From Fervidobacterium thailandense (GTDB lineage: Bacteria; Thermotogota; Thermotogae; Thermotogales; Fervidobacteriaceae): DNA of 64,000 nucleotides. Below are positions 55,205 to 64,000 of this stretch, piece after piece. Under the pieces are notes generated by a model that was not told where the DNA came from, ran no database searches, and saw nothing but the letters and a program-made list of their open reading frames with translations. The stretch's first letter is position 1. Each line of letters starts with the position of its first letter. Both the position numbers and the translations under genes were made by a program. The stretch lies in contig NZ_LWAF01000003.1 of assembly GCF_001719065.1 (NCBI RefSeq), positions 62,001-126,000 on the forward strand, written 5' to 3'.

Positions 55205-56986
55205 ATGGATCTATCCTCAATTGCAAATAACATTAATTACCATTATCAGCAAGGCTCCAGAAAAATACAGATAGGGGGAGCCGTGAGTGGTTTAGATACA
55301 GCCTCCATAATCGAGAAACTCCTGGAAGTTGAGGCCATACCCCTCCAGCGGCTCAACGAGAAGTTTCTAAAGTACTCAAATCTTCAAAAGGCCTATAAAA
55401 ACGTCTCGGAAAAAATTAGAGAGTTCTACAATTTCCTCGGGAATTTCTCACTCCAAGCTAACTTGATCCCGAAGACCGCATCGGTAAGTTCGAGTGTGCT
55501 ATCGGCCAGTGCAACTGCTGCGGCTGTCGATGGGAGTTACCTGATTAACGTAGAGTCCGTTGCAACAAATAGCAACTTCATTGGTGGCATCTTTGCAAAA
55601 TCCGTAACCGAAGAGTCCCAACTTTCGGAGTTGAACACGCGGTACGTACCGATGAACGGAACAGTGCGCGTGAGGGTTGGGAATTTGGAAAGAACTTTCG
55701 ACTACTCGACCACGGATACCGTAGGGGACGTTGCGGCCAAACTCGAATCCACTCTTTCGGATCTCGGTGTAACGGCCTTCGTGAAATTCCAGGACGGAAG
55801 GTTGATCATTGAGGCAAACACGGCTTTTCAAATCTCAAACGTGAGCGGGAACTTCACATTCCTCTTCAGGTTGAACGACTCTTACGTGCGTTATGTTGAT
55901 GGTAAATACATTCTGGAAAGCTCCGGCCACGTAGGTGCTTTCTCAAGTTTCAAAACACTGAGTGATCTTGGTATCAACGAAGATAAGACACTGACCATCA
56001 ACGGAAAAGAAATCACGCTTGCTAAAGGTGACTCGATATCGAAAGTGGTATCCAAAATAAACAGCTTGTTGAACGACGTTTCTGCACACTACGACGACAA
56101 ATACGGAAGGCTCGTGCTGGTCAGTAAAAAGACCGGTGATGAGTTAATCTCCGTTTCGGGTGATAGTGATATTATGCAAGTCCTCGGCTTATCCGAGGGT
56201 ACATTCAACATTGGTAGCGTGGCAAGGTTAACCGTAACTTTCAACGGCTACTCCGAAACTGTGGTTTCTAAATCCAACTCCGTCATGTACAAAGGCCTCA
56301 CTTTGAACCTATCGGGCACGGGGCAGACCACGGTAACCGTCTCGACGGATGTCGATGCGATCGTCAACAAAGTAAAGGACTTCGTGAACAAGTGGAACGA
56401 ACTAACGGACTTCCTCTACAAGAAGCTGACCGAGGACAAGGTCAAAGGAAAAAAAGAGGATGAAATGTCCGAAGAAGAAAAATTACAAGGACTGTTGAAG
56501 AATGACAGTTACTTGCGTAGGATATTCGACCGCTTCAGAAACTTCCTCTACCAGAGTGTGAACGGTGTGAAACTCGCGGATCTCGGAATAGTTTCCGGTG
56601 ACAGAGGTAAGGGTTTCACGAACACGATGCGCGGAAAACTGGAACTGGACGAAGATAAACTGAAAAAATTCATCGAGACAAATGGTACAGATGCGGTGTG
56701 GAAATTCTTCGGTTCTACCGAGGGCGACAAAGGATTCGGTCTCAGGTTAAAAGATTTCACATTCGATTTGACAAAATTCAACGGAGAGATAGATACCGTT
56801 GCGGGAATGAACGGACGCCTTGAACGAGAAAAGAGGATCCTATCAAAACGCATGGTCGCGATGATGCAGTACATCGAGAAGAAAGAGCAGATGCTCTGGC
56901 AAAAATACTCGGCACTTGAAAGCGCACTCTCGAAACTGGCAGCACAAGGTTCCTTCATGGCCAACGCGTTTGCGCAGAGGAAGTAA
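55205..56986 (+). CDS. fliD: Flagellar hook-associated protein 2 (filament cap)
   Basis: 593 residues. N-terminal coiled region SGLDTASIIEKLLEVEAIPLQ is the FliD_N mark; the middle is a beta-rich adhesin part; the C-terminal coiled coil (REKRILSKRMVAMMQYIEKKEQ, LWQKYSALESALSKL) ends in QGSFMANAF. It caps the filament tip and lets flagellin add on. Starts 4 bases after the flaG stop. A strong terminator follows 50 bases after its stop. Confidence 0.95.
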   Translation: MDLSSIANNINYHYQQGSRKIQIGGAVSGLDTASIIEKLLEVEAIPLQRLNEKFLKYSNLQKAYKNVSEKIREFYNFLGNFSLQANLIPKTASVSSSVLSASATAAAVDGSYLINVESVATNSNFIGGIFAKSVTEESQLSELNTRYVPMNGTVRVRVGNLERTFDYSTTDTVGDVAAKLESTLSDLGVTAFVKFQDGRLIIEANTAFQISNVSGNFTFLFRLNDSYVRYVDGKYILESSGHVGAFSSFKTLSDLGINEDKTLTINGKEITLAKGDSISKVVSKINSLLNDVSAHYDDKYGRLVLVSKKTGDELISVSGDSDIMQVLGLSEGTFNIGSVARLTVTFNGYSETVVSKSNSVMYKGLTLNLSGTGQTTVTVSTDVDAIVNKVKDFVNKWNELTDFLYKKLTEDKVKGKKEDEMSEEEKLQGLLKNDSYLRRIFDRFRNFLYQSVNGVKLADLGIVSGDRGKGFTNTMRGKLELDEDKLKKFIETNGTDAVWKFFGSTEGDKGFGLRLKDFTFDLTKFNGEIDTVAGMNGRLEREKRILSKRMVAMMQYIEKKEQMLWQKYSALESALSKLAAQGSFMANAFAQRK

Positions 56987-57033
56987 ATCTGGTAAAGAGA
57001 TTAGACTTAATATGAAATTGATCATAACTTAAC

Positions 57034-57077
57034 AAAAGACAGCAAACGAAAAATGTTTGCTGTCTTTTTTTTTTTTA
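57034..57077 (+). terminator. Strong rho-independent terminator after fliD
   Basis: AAAAGACAGCAAAC (57034-57047) pairs with GTTTGCTGTCTTTT (57055-57068), loop GAAAAAT, followed by a long T run to 57077. It ends the osmC-to-fliD run and isolates the chemoreceptor gene. Confidence 0.95.
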
Positions 57078-57195
57078 ATTTTTGACTGTTACCATTTCTT
57101 AGGTTCGTTAACAAAATCTTAGCGACACTGAATCGTAATCTAACAATGCTAAAAAAGTTTACGGCAAATTTTCTCTGCATTCTCAAAGTACTCGC
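57078..57195. other. AT-rich leader before the chemoreceptor gene
   Basis: 118 bases between terminator and -10 box with no open frame, RNA gene or repeat. AT-rich stretches could be an upstream promoter element. I found no match to the flagellar sigma-28 consensus. Confidence 0.5.
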
Positions 57196-57201
57196 TATAA
57201 T
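57196..57201 (+). promoter_or_regulatory. -10 box of the chemoreceptor gene
   Basis: TATAAT 60 bases before the ATG. No TG extension, and the -35 region (CTCTGC) is poor. Confidence 0.45.
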
Positions 57202-57260
57202 AAGGCTGGTGATTCAAACTTAACACAAACAACAATCTCAAAAGTTGGGAGGTGAAAGAC

Positions 57261-58868
57261 ATGGCCGCTTTCAAAAGCATCGCTCAAAAGTTCATCTTCG
57301 GTTTTGGAGTTGTTTTATTTGCGCTGTTTGTTTTGATGCTGAGCATGATGTTCATGTTTGCAAAAATCGAAAAACTCGTTTTAGACACAGCTACGTTGAA
57401 CTCGTCATTGGCCAACATTGCGGTTCTGTCCGCCGAAGCACGAAACATAGTCGCATCTGAAACATCGAAAACCATCAACCAAATCGCCGATGCTATAGAA
57501 AAAGAAGTTTCACAACTTGAGACTTTCCTCGATACTGTAAAAGTTTCTAAAACCATTCGAGGTGGAATCTTGAAAATAAACTCCACAGCCGAGCTTTTGG
57601 CCAAGAACCTCAACAATTCAAGTACGTCAGCAACAATCTTACAAGATATTGATGAGGTAAAAAAAGCTTCCACAGAATTGATCCGTTTGTTAGCTGACGA
57701 ACAAGCACAAAATTTCAAAAATGCGCGTGCTCTCTTGGTACTCATTACTTCGGTAATCATTGTAGTTGCTATCATCGTTGCTATTCTCATGACAAAGAGC
57801 TTTACTTCACCAATCAAAAAGCTCTCAGTCCTGCTTGCCAATCTGAGTAAAGGAACGCTCAACATTGCCATGGAAGTGGTCAAATCTCAGGACGAAATAG
57901 GCACGATGGCAAACGCGACGGAGAGTCTTCGAAAGAGTTTACTCGATATAATCACAACTATCTCCCACTCTTCGGAAAACTTGTCATCAACGTCCGAAGA
58001 ACTTGCAGCAAGCGCACAACAGCTTTCCGCAACAGTTAATACAATAGCTTCAACGCTCAACAAGATATCCCAGGAGGCATCGGATAACAGCGCCACAATA
58101 CAGGAGATTAACGCAACTGTTGAAGAACTTTCAAGTACCGCTCAATCCAACGCCGCTCAACGAATGCTTGAGGTCAGTGAGAAGATCATGATGGACTTAA
58201 ACGAAAACTCAAAGAAGATGAAAGGTGTTCAAGAGATAACGAAACAAACCTACGCTTCAGTTGAAACGGTTTTTAAAACTGTTCAAAGCCTCAGGGAATA
58301 TTCGCAAAACATAGGGCAGATTGTCGAAACCATCGAATCTATTGCCGAGCAGACGAATCTATTGGCCCTGAATGCTGCAATTGAAGCTGCCAGGGCTGGT
58401 GAAGCTGGAAGGGGATTCGCTGTGGTAGCAGATGAAATCAGGAAATTGGCTGAGGAAAGTAGACAAGCAACGGCTCAAATAAGTCATATACTGGGTTCCA
58501 TAAGAAATTCCATCGAATCATCCAGTGGAGAGGTCGCAAGTAGTTTTGAAATGATCGAGAAAACTTCCAAATTTGTTGAAGAAGCATTGGAAAGTTTTAG
58601 AGATTTGGAAGCTGCTCTAAAAACACTGCAGTCGCACGTTGAAAGTGTTGCTGCAAGTGCTCAACAACAAGCTGCAGGTGCTCAGGAAATAAGTGCTGGT
58701 ATCAGCAGAATCGCAAACTTAATTGATTTGTCGACCAGGGAAGTAGAATCGATAAATGCTTCTTTGCAAGAAGCCAACGCATCGCTCGAGGAACTTTCAG
58801 CAGCAAGTCAAAACGTCGCTAACAGTGCACAGGCTCTGCAAGAAAAGATCGGATACTTCCAAATTTAA
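57261..58868 (+). CDS. Methyl-accepting chemotaxis protein
   Basis: About 535 residues. TM1 near 11-36 ([20 protein letters not shown]), a short periplasmic helical bundle (about 115 residues), TM2 near 155-180 ([19 protein letters not shown]), HAMP ([16 protein letters not shown]), then the long coiled-coil signalling domain with the hairpin tip [20 protein letters not shown]. The C-terminus is short and lacks the CheB/CheR tethering pentapeptide. Ligand unknown. ATG 57261 follows GGGAGG. It signals to CheA and CheW at 8.8-11.3 kb. Confidence 0.95.
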   Translation: MAAFKSIAQKFIFGFGVVLFALFVLMLSMMFMFAKIEKLVLDTATLNSSLANIAVLSAEARNIVASETSKTINQIADAIEKEVSQLETFLDTVKVSKTIRGGILKINSTAELLAKNLNNSSTSATILQDIDEVKKASTELIRLLADEQAQNFKNARALLVLITSVIIVVAIIVAILMTKSFTSPIKKLSVLLANLSKGTLNIAMEVVKSQDEIGTMANATESLRKSLLDIITTISHSSENLSSTSEELAASAQQLSATVNTIASTLNKISQEASDNSATIQEINATVEELSSTAQSNAAQRMLEVSEKIMMDLNENSKKMKGVQEITKQTYASVETVFKTVQSLREYSQNIGQIVETIESIAEQTNLLALNAAIEAARAGEAGRGFAVVADEIRKLAEESRQATAQISHILGSIRNSIESSSGEVASSFEMIEKTSKFVEEALESFRDLEAALKTLQSHVESVAASAQQQAAGAQEISAGISRIANLIDLSTREVESINASLQEANASLEELSAASQNVANSAQALQEKIGYFQI

Positions 58869-58892
58869 AGGTTTGTCAAAAATAAATGCACT

Positions 58893-60384
<1,492 letters not shown>

Positions 60385-60412
60385 TTAATCTCTCCCTTTA
60401 TATTCGCTTTTC

Positions 60413-61696
60413 TCAAAAACGCCTTGTTATCATCCTATATCCCATTTCAACAAATCTCATATCCCTCTGACATGAGCCAAGCTCCAGTTTGGAAAAGTAT
60501 ATAAAGACCGCAACACGCATCAATAAAGCAAAGAGGAACATGACGTTATAAGGCGAAAGCCTACCAAAATCCATCGTTCTGATAAAGCTCAGCACTAATC
60601 CACCAAGATACGAGGCAAAGAGTGAGGAAACGCCTGCGACAAATGCATGCATGGAGAAATAAATTTCCGATGGTTCTTCCGAAATTTTTAAAAGGAGCGT
60701 GAAGTAATTAAGATTTATCGCACTCCAAGCTGTTGACGCAAAAATCGTGGCTAACACGATCAGGAATTTGTAGTTCGAGGTGTTCATAAAAGAATACATC
60801 GAGACACTCGCAAATGTGAGAGCAATTCCAAACTTTATCATGTTCTTTTCACCAAAGTAATTCGAGACCCTACCGAAGAATGAATAAGCGAGCATGGTGA
60901 CAACGGCACTCAGTAAGTTTAAGAAGCCCAGGTACGAATACGGTACCTTTAAATACGAAACTTCAAAATAGCTAAAAAATGGCCCCGCAAATTGTATCGC
61001 AACGTTCCAAAATACGACGAATCCTATGAATTTTCTGAATTTGGCAATTTTCAGCGTGCTAAGTGGAGCCAGTAGGCTGAAGTGCGTTTCTTTCGCTTCT
61101 GGAATGCGATGGAGTTTAAGTAGATATGCGGTGAGCACAAAAATCACGGACGAAAAAAGATAGGAAACCAAAAGCCCATTTTTTCTGTCCATTACTTGAA
61201 GTACTGAGGAATAAAAAAGCCATCCCACAAGACCAGCAAACGTAGCCACCGAATTCCTAAAGGCGAAGTAAGTGTTCCTTCTTTCCTCCGGTACGAGGCT
61301 CTTCATTGCCGAGGTCCACAAATTACCAACGATGTTGTTAAGGACGTTGAATACCACAAATGGGATGGCTACGATGATACCATTCTCATAATTTATCATA
61401 AGTGCGACCGGTACGATTATGAACGATGCTCGAGCCACAAGAGCAAGCCAGAAAATTGCCTTTGACTTCGACGGAATGAGACGATAGACCAAGGGCGTGA
61501 AAAACTGAACAATTTGAGACGTTGCCGGTAGGACTGCAACTACTGAAACTATCACGGGAGAGAAATTAAAATGCAACGCGAGGGTCGAGTAGACAAACCC
61601 TTGCGTTGCATTAAATGCGATTGTGTAGAGCGCTCCCTCTATTACGGAAAGTTTCAGGGTCCTTTCATCGACAACTTTGTAATTTAATTTTTCCAT
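60413..61696 (-). CDS. Major facilitator superfamily transporter
   Basis: 427 residues, about 12 hydrophobic helices. Helix 2-3 loop LVYRLIPSKSKAIFW, an ERRNTYFAFRNSVATFAG segment and FGRVSNYFGEKNMIKFGI match the same positions of the MFS gene at 18573; the two proteins look like paralogs with the same length and layout. Substrate unknown. It lies between malG and ribF; no obvious promoter of its own. A flavin-related role is only a guess from the neighbour. Confidence 0.85.
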   Translation of the reverse strand: MEKLNYKVVDERTLKLSVIEGALYTIAFNATQGFVYSTLALHFNFSPVIVSVVAVLPATSQIVQFFTPLVYRLIPSKSKAIFWLALVARASFIIVPVALMINYENGIIVAIPFVVFNVLNNIVGNLWTSAMKSLVPEERRNTYFAFRNSVATFAGLVGWLFYSSVLQVMDRKNGLLVSYLFSSVIFVLTAYLLKLHRIPEAKETHFSLLAPLSTLKIAKFRKFIGFVVFWNVAIQFAGPFFSYFEVSYLKVPYSYLGFLNLLSAVVTMLAYSFFGRVSNYFGEKNMIKFGIALTFASVSMYSFMNTSNYKFLIVLATIFASTAWSAINLNYFTLLLKISEEPSEIYFSMHAFVAGVSSLFASYLGGLVLSFIRTMDFGRLSPYNVMFLFALLMRVAVFIYFSKLELGSCQRDMRFVEMGYRMITRRF

Positions 61697-61724
61697 AAAC
61701 CTTTTGGGCTCCCAGTATCGATCA

Positions 61725-63893
61725 TTACTTCAAACCAGTTCTCGCGATACCACGTACGAAGTACTTTTGTGTGAAGAGGAATATTATCACAACTGGAAGT
61801 ATGCTGAACGTTGCCGCAGCCATCAGCATGTTGTAGAGTGTTCCCACCTCGGAACTGAAGGTCTGCAGCCCGACGGTCAAAGTACGGTACTTTGGACTGT
61901 TGGTGACTATCAGTACCCACAGGAACGCGTTCCAACTTCCCACAAATTTTAACAGCGCCGAGGTAACGACAACAGGTTTACTCAGTGGAACGGCTATTTG
62001 CCACAGGAACCTCCAGTGTGAGCAACCATCGATCTTGGCCGCATCGAAGAGTTCGAGCGGCAAGCTTAAGAAGTGCTGTCGCATGAGAAAGATAGAAAAG
62101 ACACTCACTATCCAAGGTATTATCAGCGCGTAGTAGGTGTCTATCCAACCGAATTTCGTGACAGTGATGAAATTCGGAACAAGCAAAACCTCTCCGGGCA
62201 CCATCATCGTTGCAAGGAAGATGCTGAAGAGTATGCCCCTACCTGGAAACTGCATCCAGCTGAACGCGTACGCCGCCATCGCCGAAACAATGATCTCAAG
62301 TATCGTGGTCACAACCGCTATGAAGACGGTGTTCGCATAGTACCGACCGAACGGCGCCGCTTTCCAGGCAAGTGCGTAATTTTGGAAGACGTTTTTAACA
62401 ACATCCGACGCGGAGAATTTTAATTCAACTTTGCGAATGCCATCGTCAATGAAGTAAATTGGACTTACACCTTCCATGACTACCTCGATACTTTTACCTT
62501 CTTTGACAAGCACAGATTTGACGAACTCCGGAGCCTCGATAAGTTTCCATGCGTACCTCGTGTTTTCAAATATCGTTCTGAAATCCTGAAGTTCGAGCGC
62601 GTTCAACGCTACGTCCCTGAAAAGCTCGTCAGCATTTTTGAACTCTTCCCTGTAAGCCTGTAGTTTTGATCTGACCGAAACAAACGTAAGGTTGAACCCT
62701 ACCGCATTTTCAACAGCCGATTCGAATCGGGCAAAAGAACCGTCTTTATCCGCAAGGTAGATTTCTGGATCAACATCGTGCTCGTAAGCAAGGTTCACAA
62801 GCGAACCCACGAGTGACTTCAGGTTTGCAAGCTCTATACCGGTAATACCGTACTTTTTCTCAAGGTCTTTATCCAAGAATTTGGAAAACTCCTCCGGTAT
62901 ATTATCCAATGGGAGCTTTTCCACTAGTTCTTTTATCAACGATGCGTCCTTGAAGTGCTGTGTCCTCTCGATTAAAATTCGCCTTTTATCTTCTTCGGTC
63001 AACGGTTGCGCTACAACGTCTTTTCCGGCAGTCCTATCCTGGACCTCTTTGAAGAACTTGTCAACTGCAAGGAAGAATTCGAGGTGTTTTAATTGATTCC
63101 CCAGGCCGTTCCGAATAGCCGAGTTGTAGTTGTCGATGACTTCGTGCGAACTATTCGTGGTGTACACCAAATCCAGCGAGTTGAGTATCTTCTGAATTTC
63201 AGTAAGCTCGTTTTGGGAGAGTATCAGTTCCTCTCCAGCTTTGTACCTCTGAACCAACGGCTTAACCTTCTCGAGTTCTTCAAGTTTCTTCTCAAGGAAG
63301 TTTGCGAAACGGTCCCGTTCCGATTCATCCTCTATCCTATCCACCGCAAAAGTCAACATTGTATCGATCATATCTGCCAGACTTTCGATAGAGTTGAGAA
63401 TAGTCTCTATGTAAGTGTCGCGCTTGAAATAAGGAGAGGCTCCGAGAATGTAATGGAGATAAACGTTCTCAAAGAACACCTCCGGGGAGTCGGTTGGGAA
63501 CTCCTTCGGAAACTCCAATTTCTCCAGAAATTGGGAAAATTTCTCCGTCGTTACCGCTGCGGTGTATGTTGCACCTTTGAAGGGGATTCTGAGTGTGCCT
63601 CTGTAGAACGGATCATCGTTGACGTTCAGCACCAAGCCCTCACTCTTCTTCGCGACGAAGGTCAGTGCTTCCCTCAAACTCAGACCTTTTGCGATAGTTG
63701 CGGATCCGGTAGTTGGCACAACTTTCACTGTTCTACTCGTCGCGAACGAACGGGTTGTCCACCTCGGTGGCCACGTGTTAACCTCGCTTGGGAGCTTGAA
63801 AGACGTCACAACCATCCAAGCAAAAGGAGCGAGCATGACCACGGAACCAACTATCAGAAGGAAGTAAATAAGCATTCTTTTAAGTTCTTTCAT
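61725..63893 (-). CDS. malG: Maltose-type ABC permease (MalG-like) with large insertion
   Basis: 722 residues, versus about 280 for standard MalG. TM1 is YFLLIVGSVVMLAPFAWMVV (about 9-28), then about 450 residues (about 50-500) of mostly helical, charged sequence between TM1 and TM2. The rest is a normal permease: GRYYANTVFIAVVTTILEI, YYALIIPWIVSVFSIFLMRQ, the EAA coupling loop LFDAAKIDGCSHWRFLWQIAVPLSKPVV and YFVRGIARTGLK at the end. From memory, Thermotoga MalG proteins also carry an extra outer domain of this kind. It lies 24 bases downstream of the MalF gene end and would import maltose or a similar oligosaccharide. Confidence 0.9.
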   Translation of the reverse strand: MKELKRMLIYFLLIVGSVVMLAPFAWMVVTSFKLPSEVNTWPPRWTTRSFATSRTVKVVPTTGSATIAKGLSLREALTFVAKKSEGLVLNVNDDPFYRGTLRIPFKGATYTAAVTTEKFSQFLEKLEFPKEFPTDSPEVFFENVYLHYILGASPYFKRDTYIETILNSIESLADMIDTMLTFAVDRIEDESERDRFANFLEKKLEELEKVKPLVQRYKAGEELILSQNELTEIQKILNSLDLVYTTNSSHEVIDNYNSAIRNGLGNQLKHLEFFLAVDKFFKEVQDRTAGKDVVAQPLTEEDKRRILIERTQHFKDASLIKELVEKLPLDNIPEEFSKFLDKDLEKKYGITGIELANLKSLVGSLVNLAYEHDVDPEIYLADKDGSFARFESAVENAVGFNLTFVSVRSKLQAYREEFKNADELFRDVALNALELQDFRTIFENTRYAWKLIEAPEFVKSVLVKEGKSIEVVMEGVSPIYFIDDGIRKVELKFSASDVVKNVFQNYALAWKAAPFGRYYANTVFIAVVTTILEIIVSAMAAYAFSWMQFPGRGILFSIFLATMMVPGEVLLVPNFITVTKFGWIDTYYALIIPWIVSVFSIFLMRQHFLSLPLELFDAAKIDGCSHWRFLWQIAVPLSKPVVVTSALLKFVGSWNAFLWVLIVTNSPKYRTLTVGLQTFSSEVGTLYNMLMAAATFSILPVVIIFLFTQKYFVRGIARTGLK

Positions 63894-63916
63894 CGCACAT
63901 TACCTCCCAAGGTCCG

Positions 63917-64000
63917 TCAGCTGACGTACTCCACGACCCTGTTACCAACCCTGTACTGTATGAAAGTAAACGCAAGTATTATTAGAAAGAGCAAATAAGC
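63917..64000 (-). CDS. Maltose-type ABC permease (MalF-like), C-terminal end only
   Basis: Only the last 27 codons and stop are inside the window. The sequence is hydrophobic then basic (LLFLIILAFTFIQYRVGNRV), the usual end of a family 1 ABC sugar permease (last helix then a short basic tail). Its location immediately upstream of malG supports a MalF-type protein. The start lies beyond the window. Confidence 0.7.
   Translation of the reverse strand, partial: AYLLFLIILAFTFIQYRVGNRVVEYVS

Noticed and set aside
57078-57260. Flagellar sigma-28 promoter before the chemoreceptor gene
   Set aside because: No TAAAGTTT with a GCCGATAA at the right spacing was found; only a TATAAT is present.
63093-63998. 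A 301-codon open frame on the plus strand
   Set aside because: It is antisense to the malG insertion and the malF end; no motif and no ribosome site.

Overview
The window looks like a chromosomal segment of a thermophilic bacterium of the Thermotogota. A Fervidobacterium- or Thermotoga-type genome is most likely, but I cannot fix the genus from sequence alone. The reasons are the gene order cheA-cheW-cheY-fliO-fliP-fliQ (from memory, as in Thermotoga maritima), a MalG-type permease with a huge insertion, a short EF-Ts, dense co-directional operons with 4-base overlaps, and strong GGAGG ribosome sites in front of frequent GTG/TTG starts. About 65 protein genes fill nearly all of the 64 kb. I found no rRNA, tRNA, CRISPR array, IS element or phage gene, and no gene-free stretch longer than about 275 bases.

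Layout. 1-7.0 kb: a B12/radical-SAM gene (cut by the window edge) behind coaX; a metallo-beta-lactamase-fold hydrolase and a ComB-like phosphatase on the plus strand; then a minus-strand set with Mini-RNase III, two HAD phosphatases, a SigH-like sigma factor and a small unknown protein; then tmk. 7.0-17.2 kb: one tightly packed minus-strand cluster that starts with a membrane GGDEF protein and runs through truA, an unknown exported protein, tlyA, a second unknown exported protein, cheA, cheW, cheY, fliO, fliP and fliQ. 17.3-18.5 kb: an ornithine/diaminopimelate-type decarboxylase ending in a strong terminator. 18.6-25.9 kb: gltX-cysS-proS-rtcB-MFS on the minus strand. 26.1-30.8 kb: rubredoxin, a putative exported degenerate GH3-like protein, a HAD phosphatase, rsmA, a small exported protein and miaB.

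30.9-35.8 kb (plus): panC, a GH31 alpha-glucosidase, xseA and a small DUF1858-like protein where xseB might be expected. 35.9-37.1 kb: a solitary sugar-binding protein with its own terminator. 37.2-43.2 kb (minus): uvrC followed by a four-gene oligopeptide ABC transporter without a binding protein. 43.4-46.4 kb (plus): pyrG, a PHP phosphatase and tsf, closed by a hairpin. 46.5-57.0 kb (plus): osmC, tsaE, lon, engB, argS, a soluble histidine kinase, an HDOD protein, rbfA, flaG and fliD, closed by a strong terminator. 57.2-58.9 kb: a chemoreceptor. 58.9-64 kb (minus): malF (end only), malG with a large insertion, a second MFS protein, ribF and nth.

Together the genes serve three themes. One is translation and RNA maintenance: synthetases, tRNA and rRNA modification, RtcB, Mini-III and EF-Ts. 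One is motility and signalling: the Che and Fli proteins, the chemoreceptor, a diguanylate-cyclase-like protein, a histidine kinase and an HDOD protein. The third is uptake and breakdown of sugars and peptides. I did not find a clear new defence or mobile system. The points that most deserve a second look are the exported proteins whose signal peptides overlap the preceding gene, the 450-residue MalG insertion, the aminoacyl-tRNA-synthetase/RtcB operon, the mixed motility operon and a few non-coding structures.
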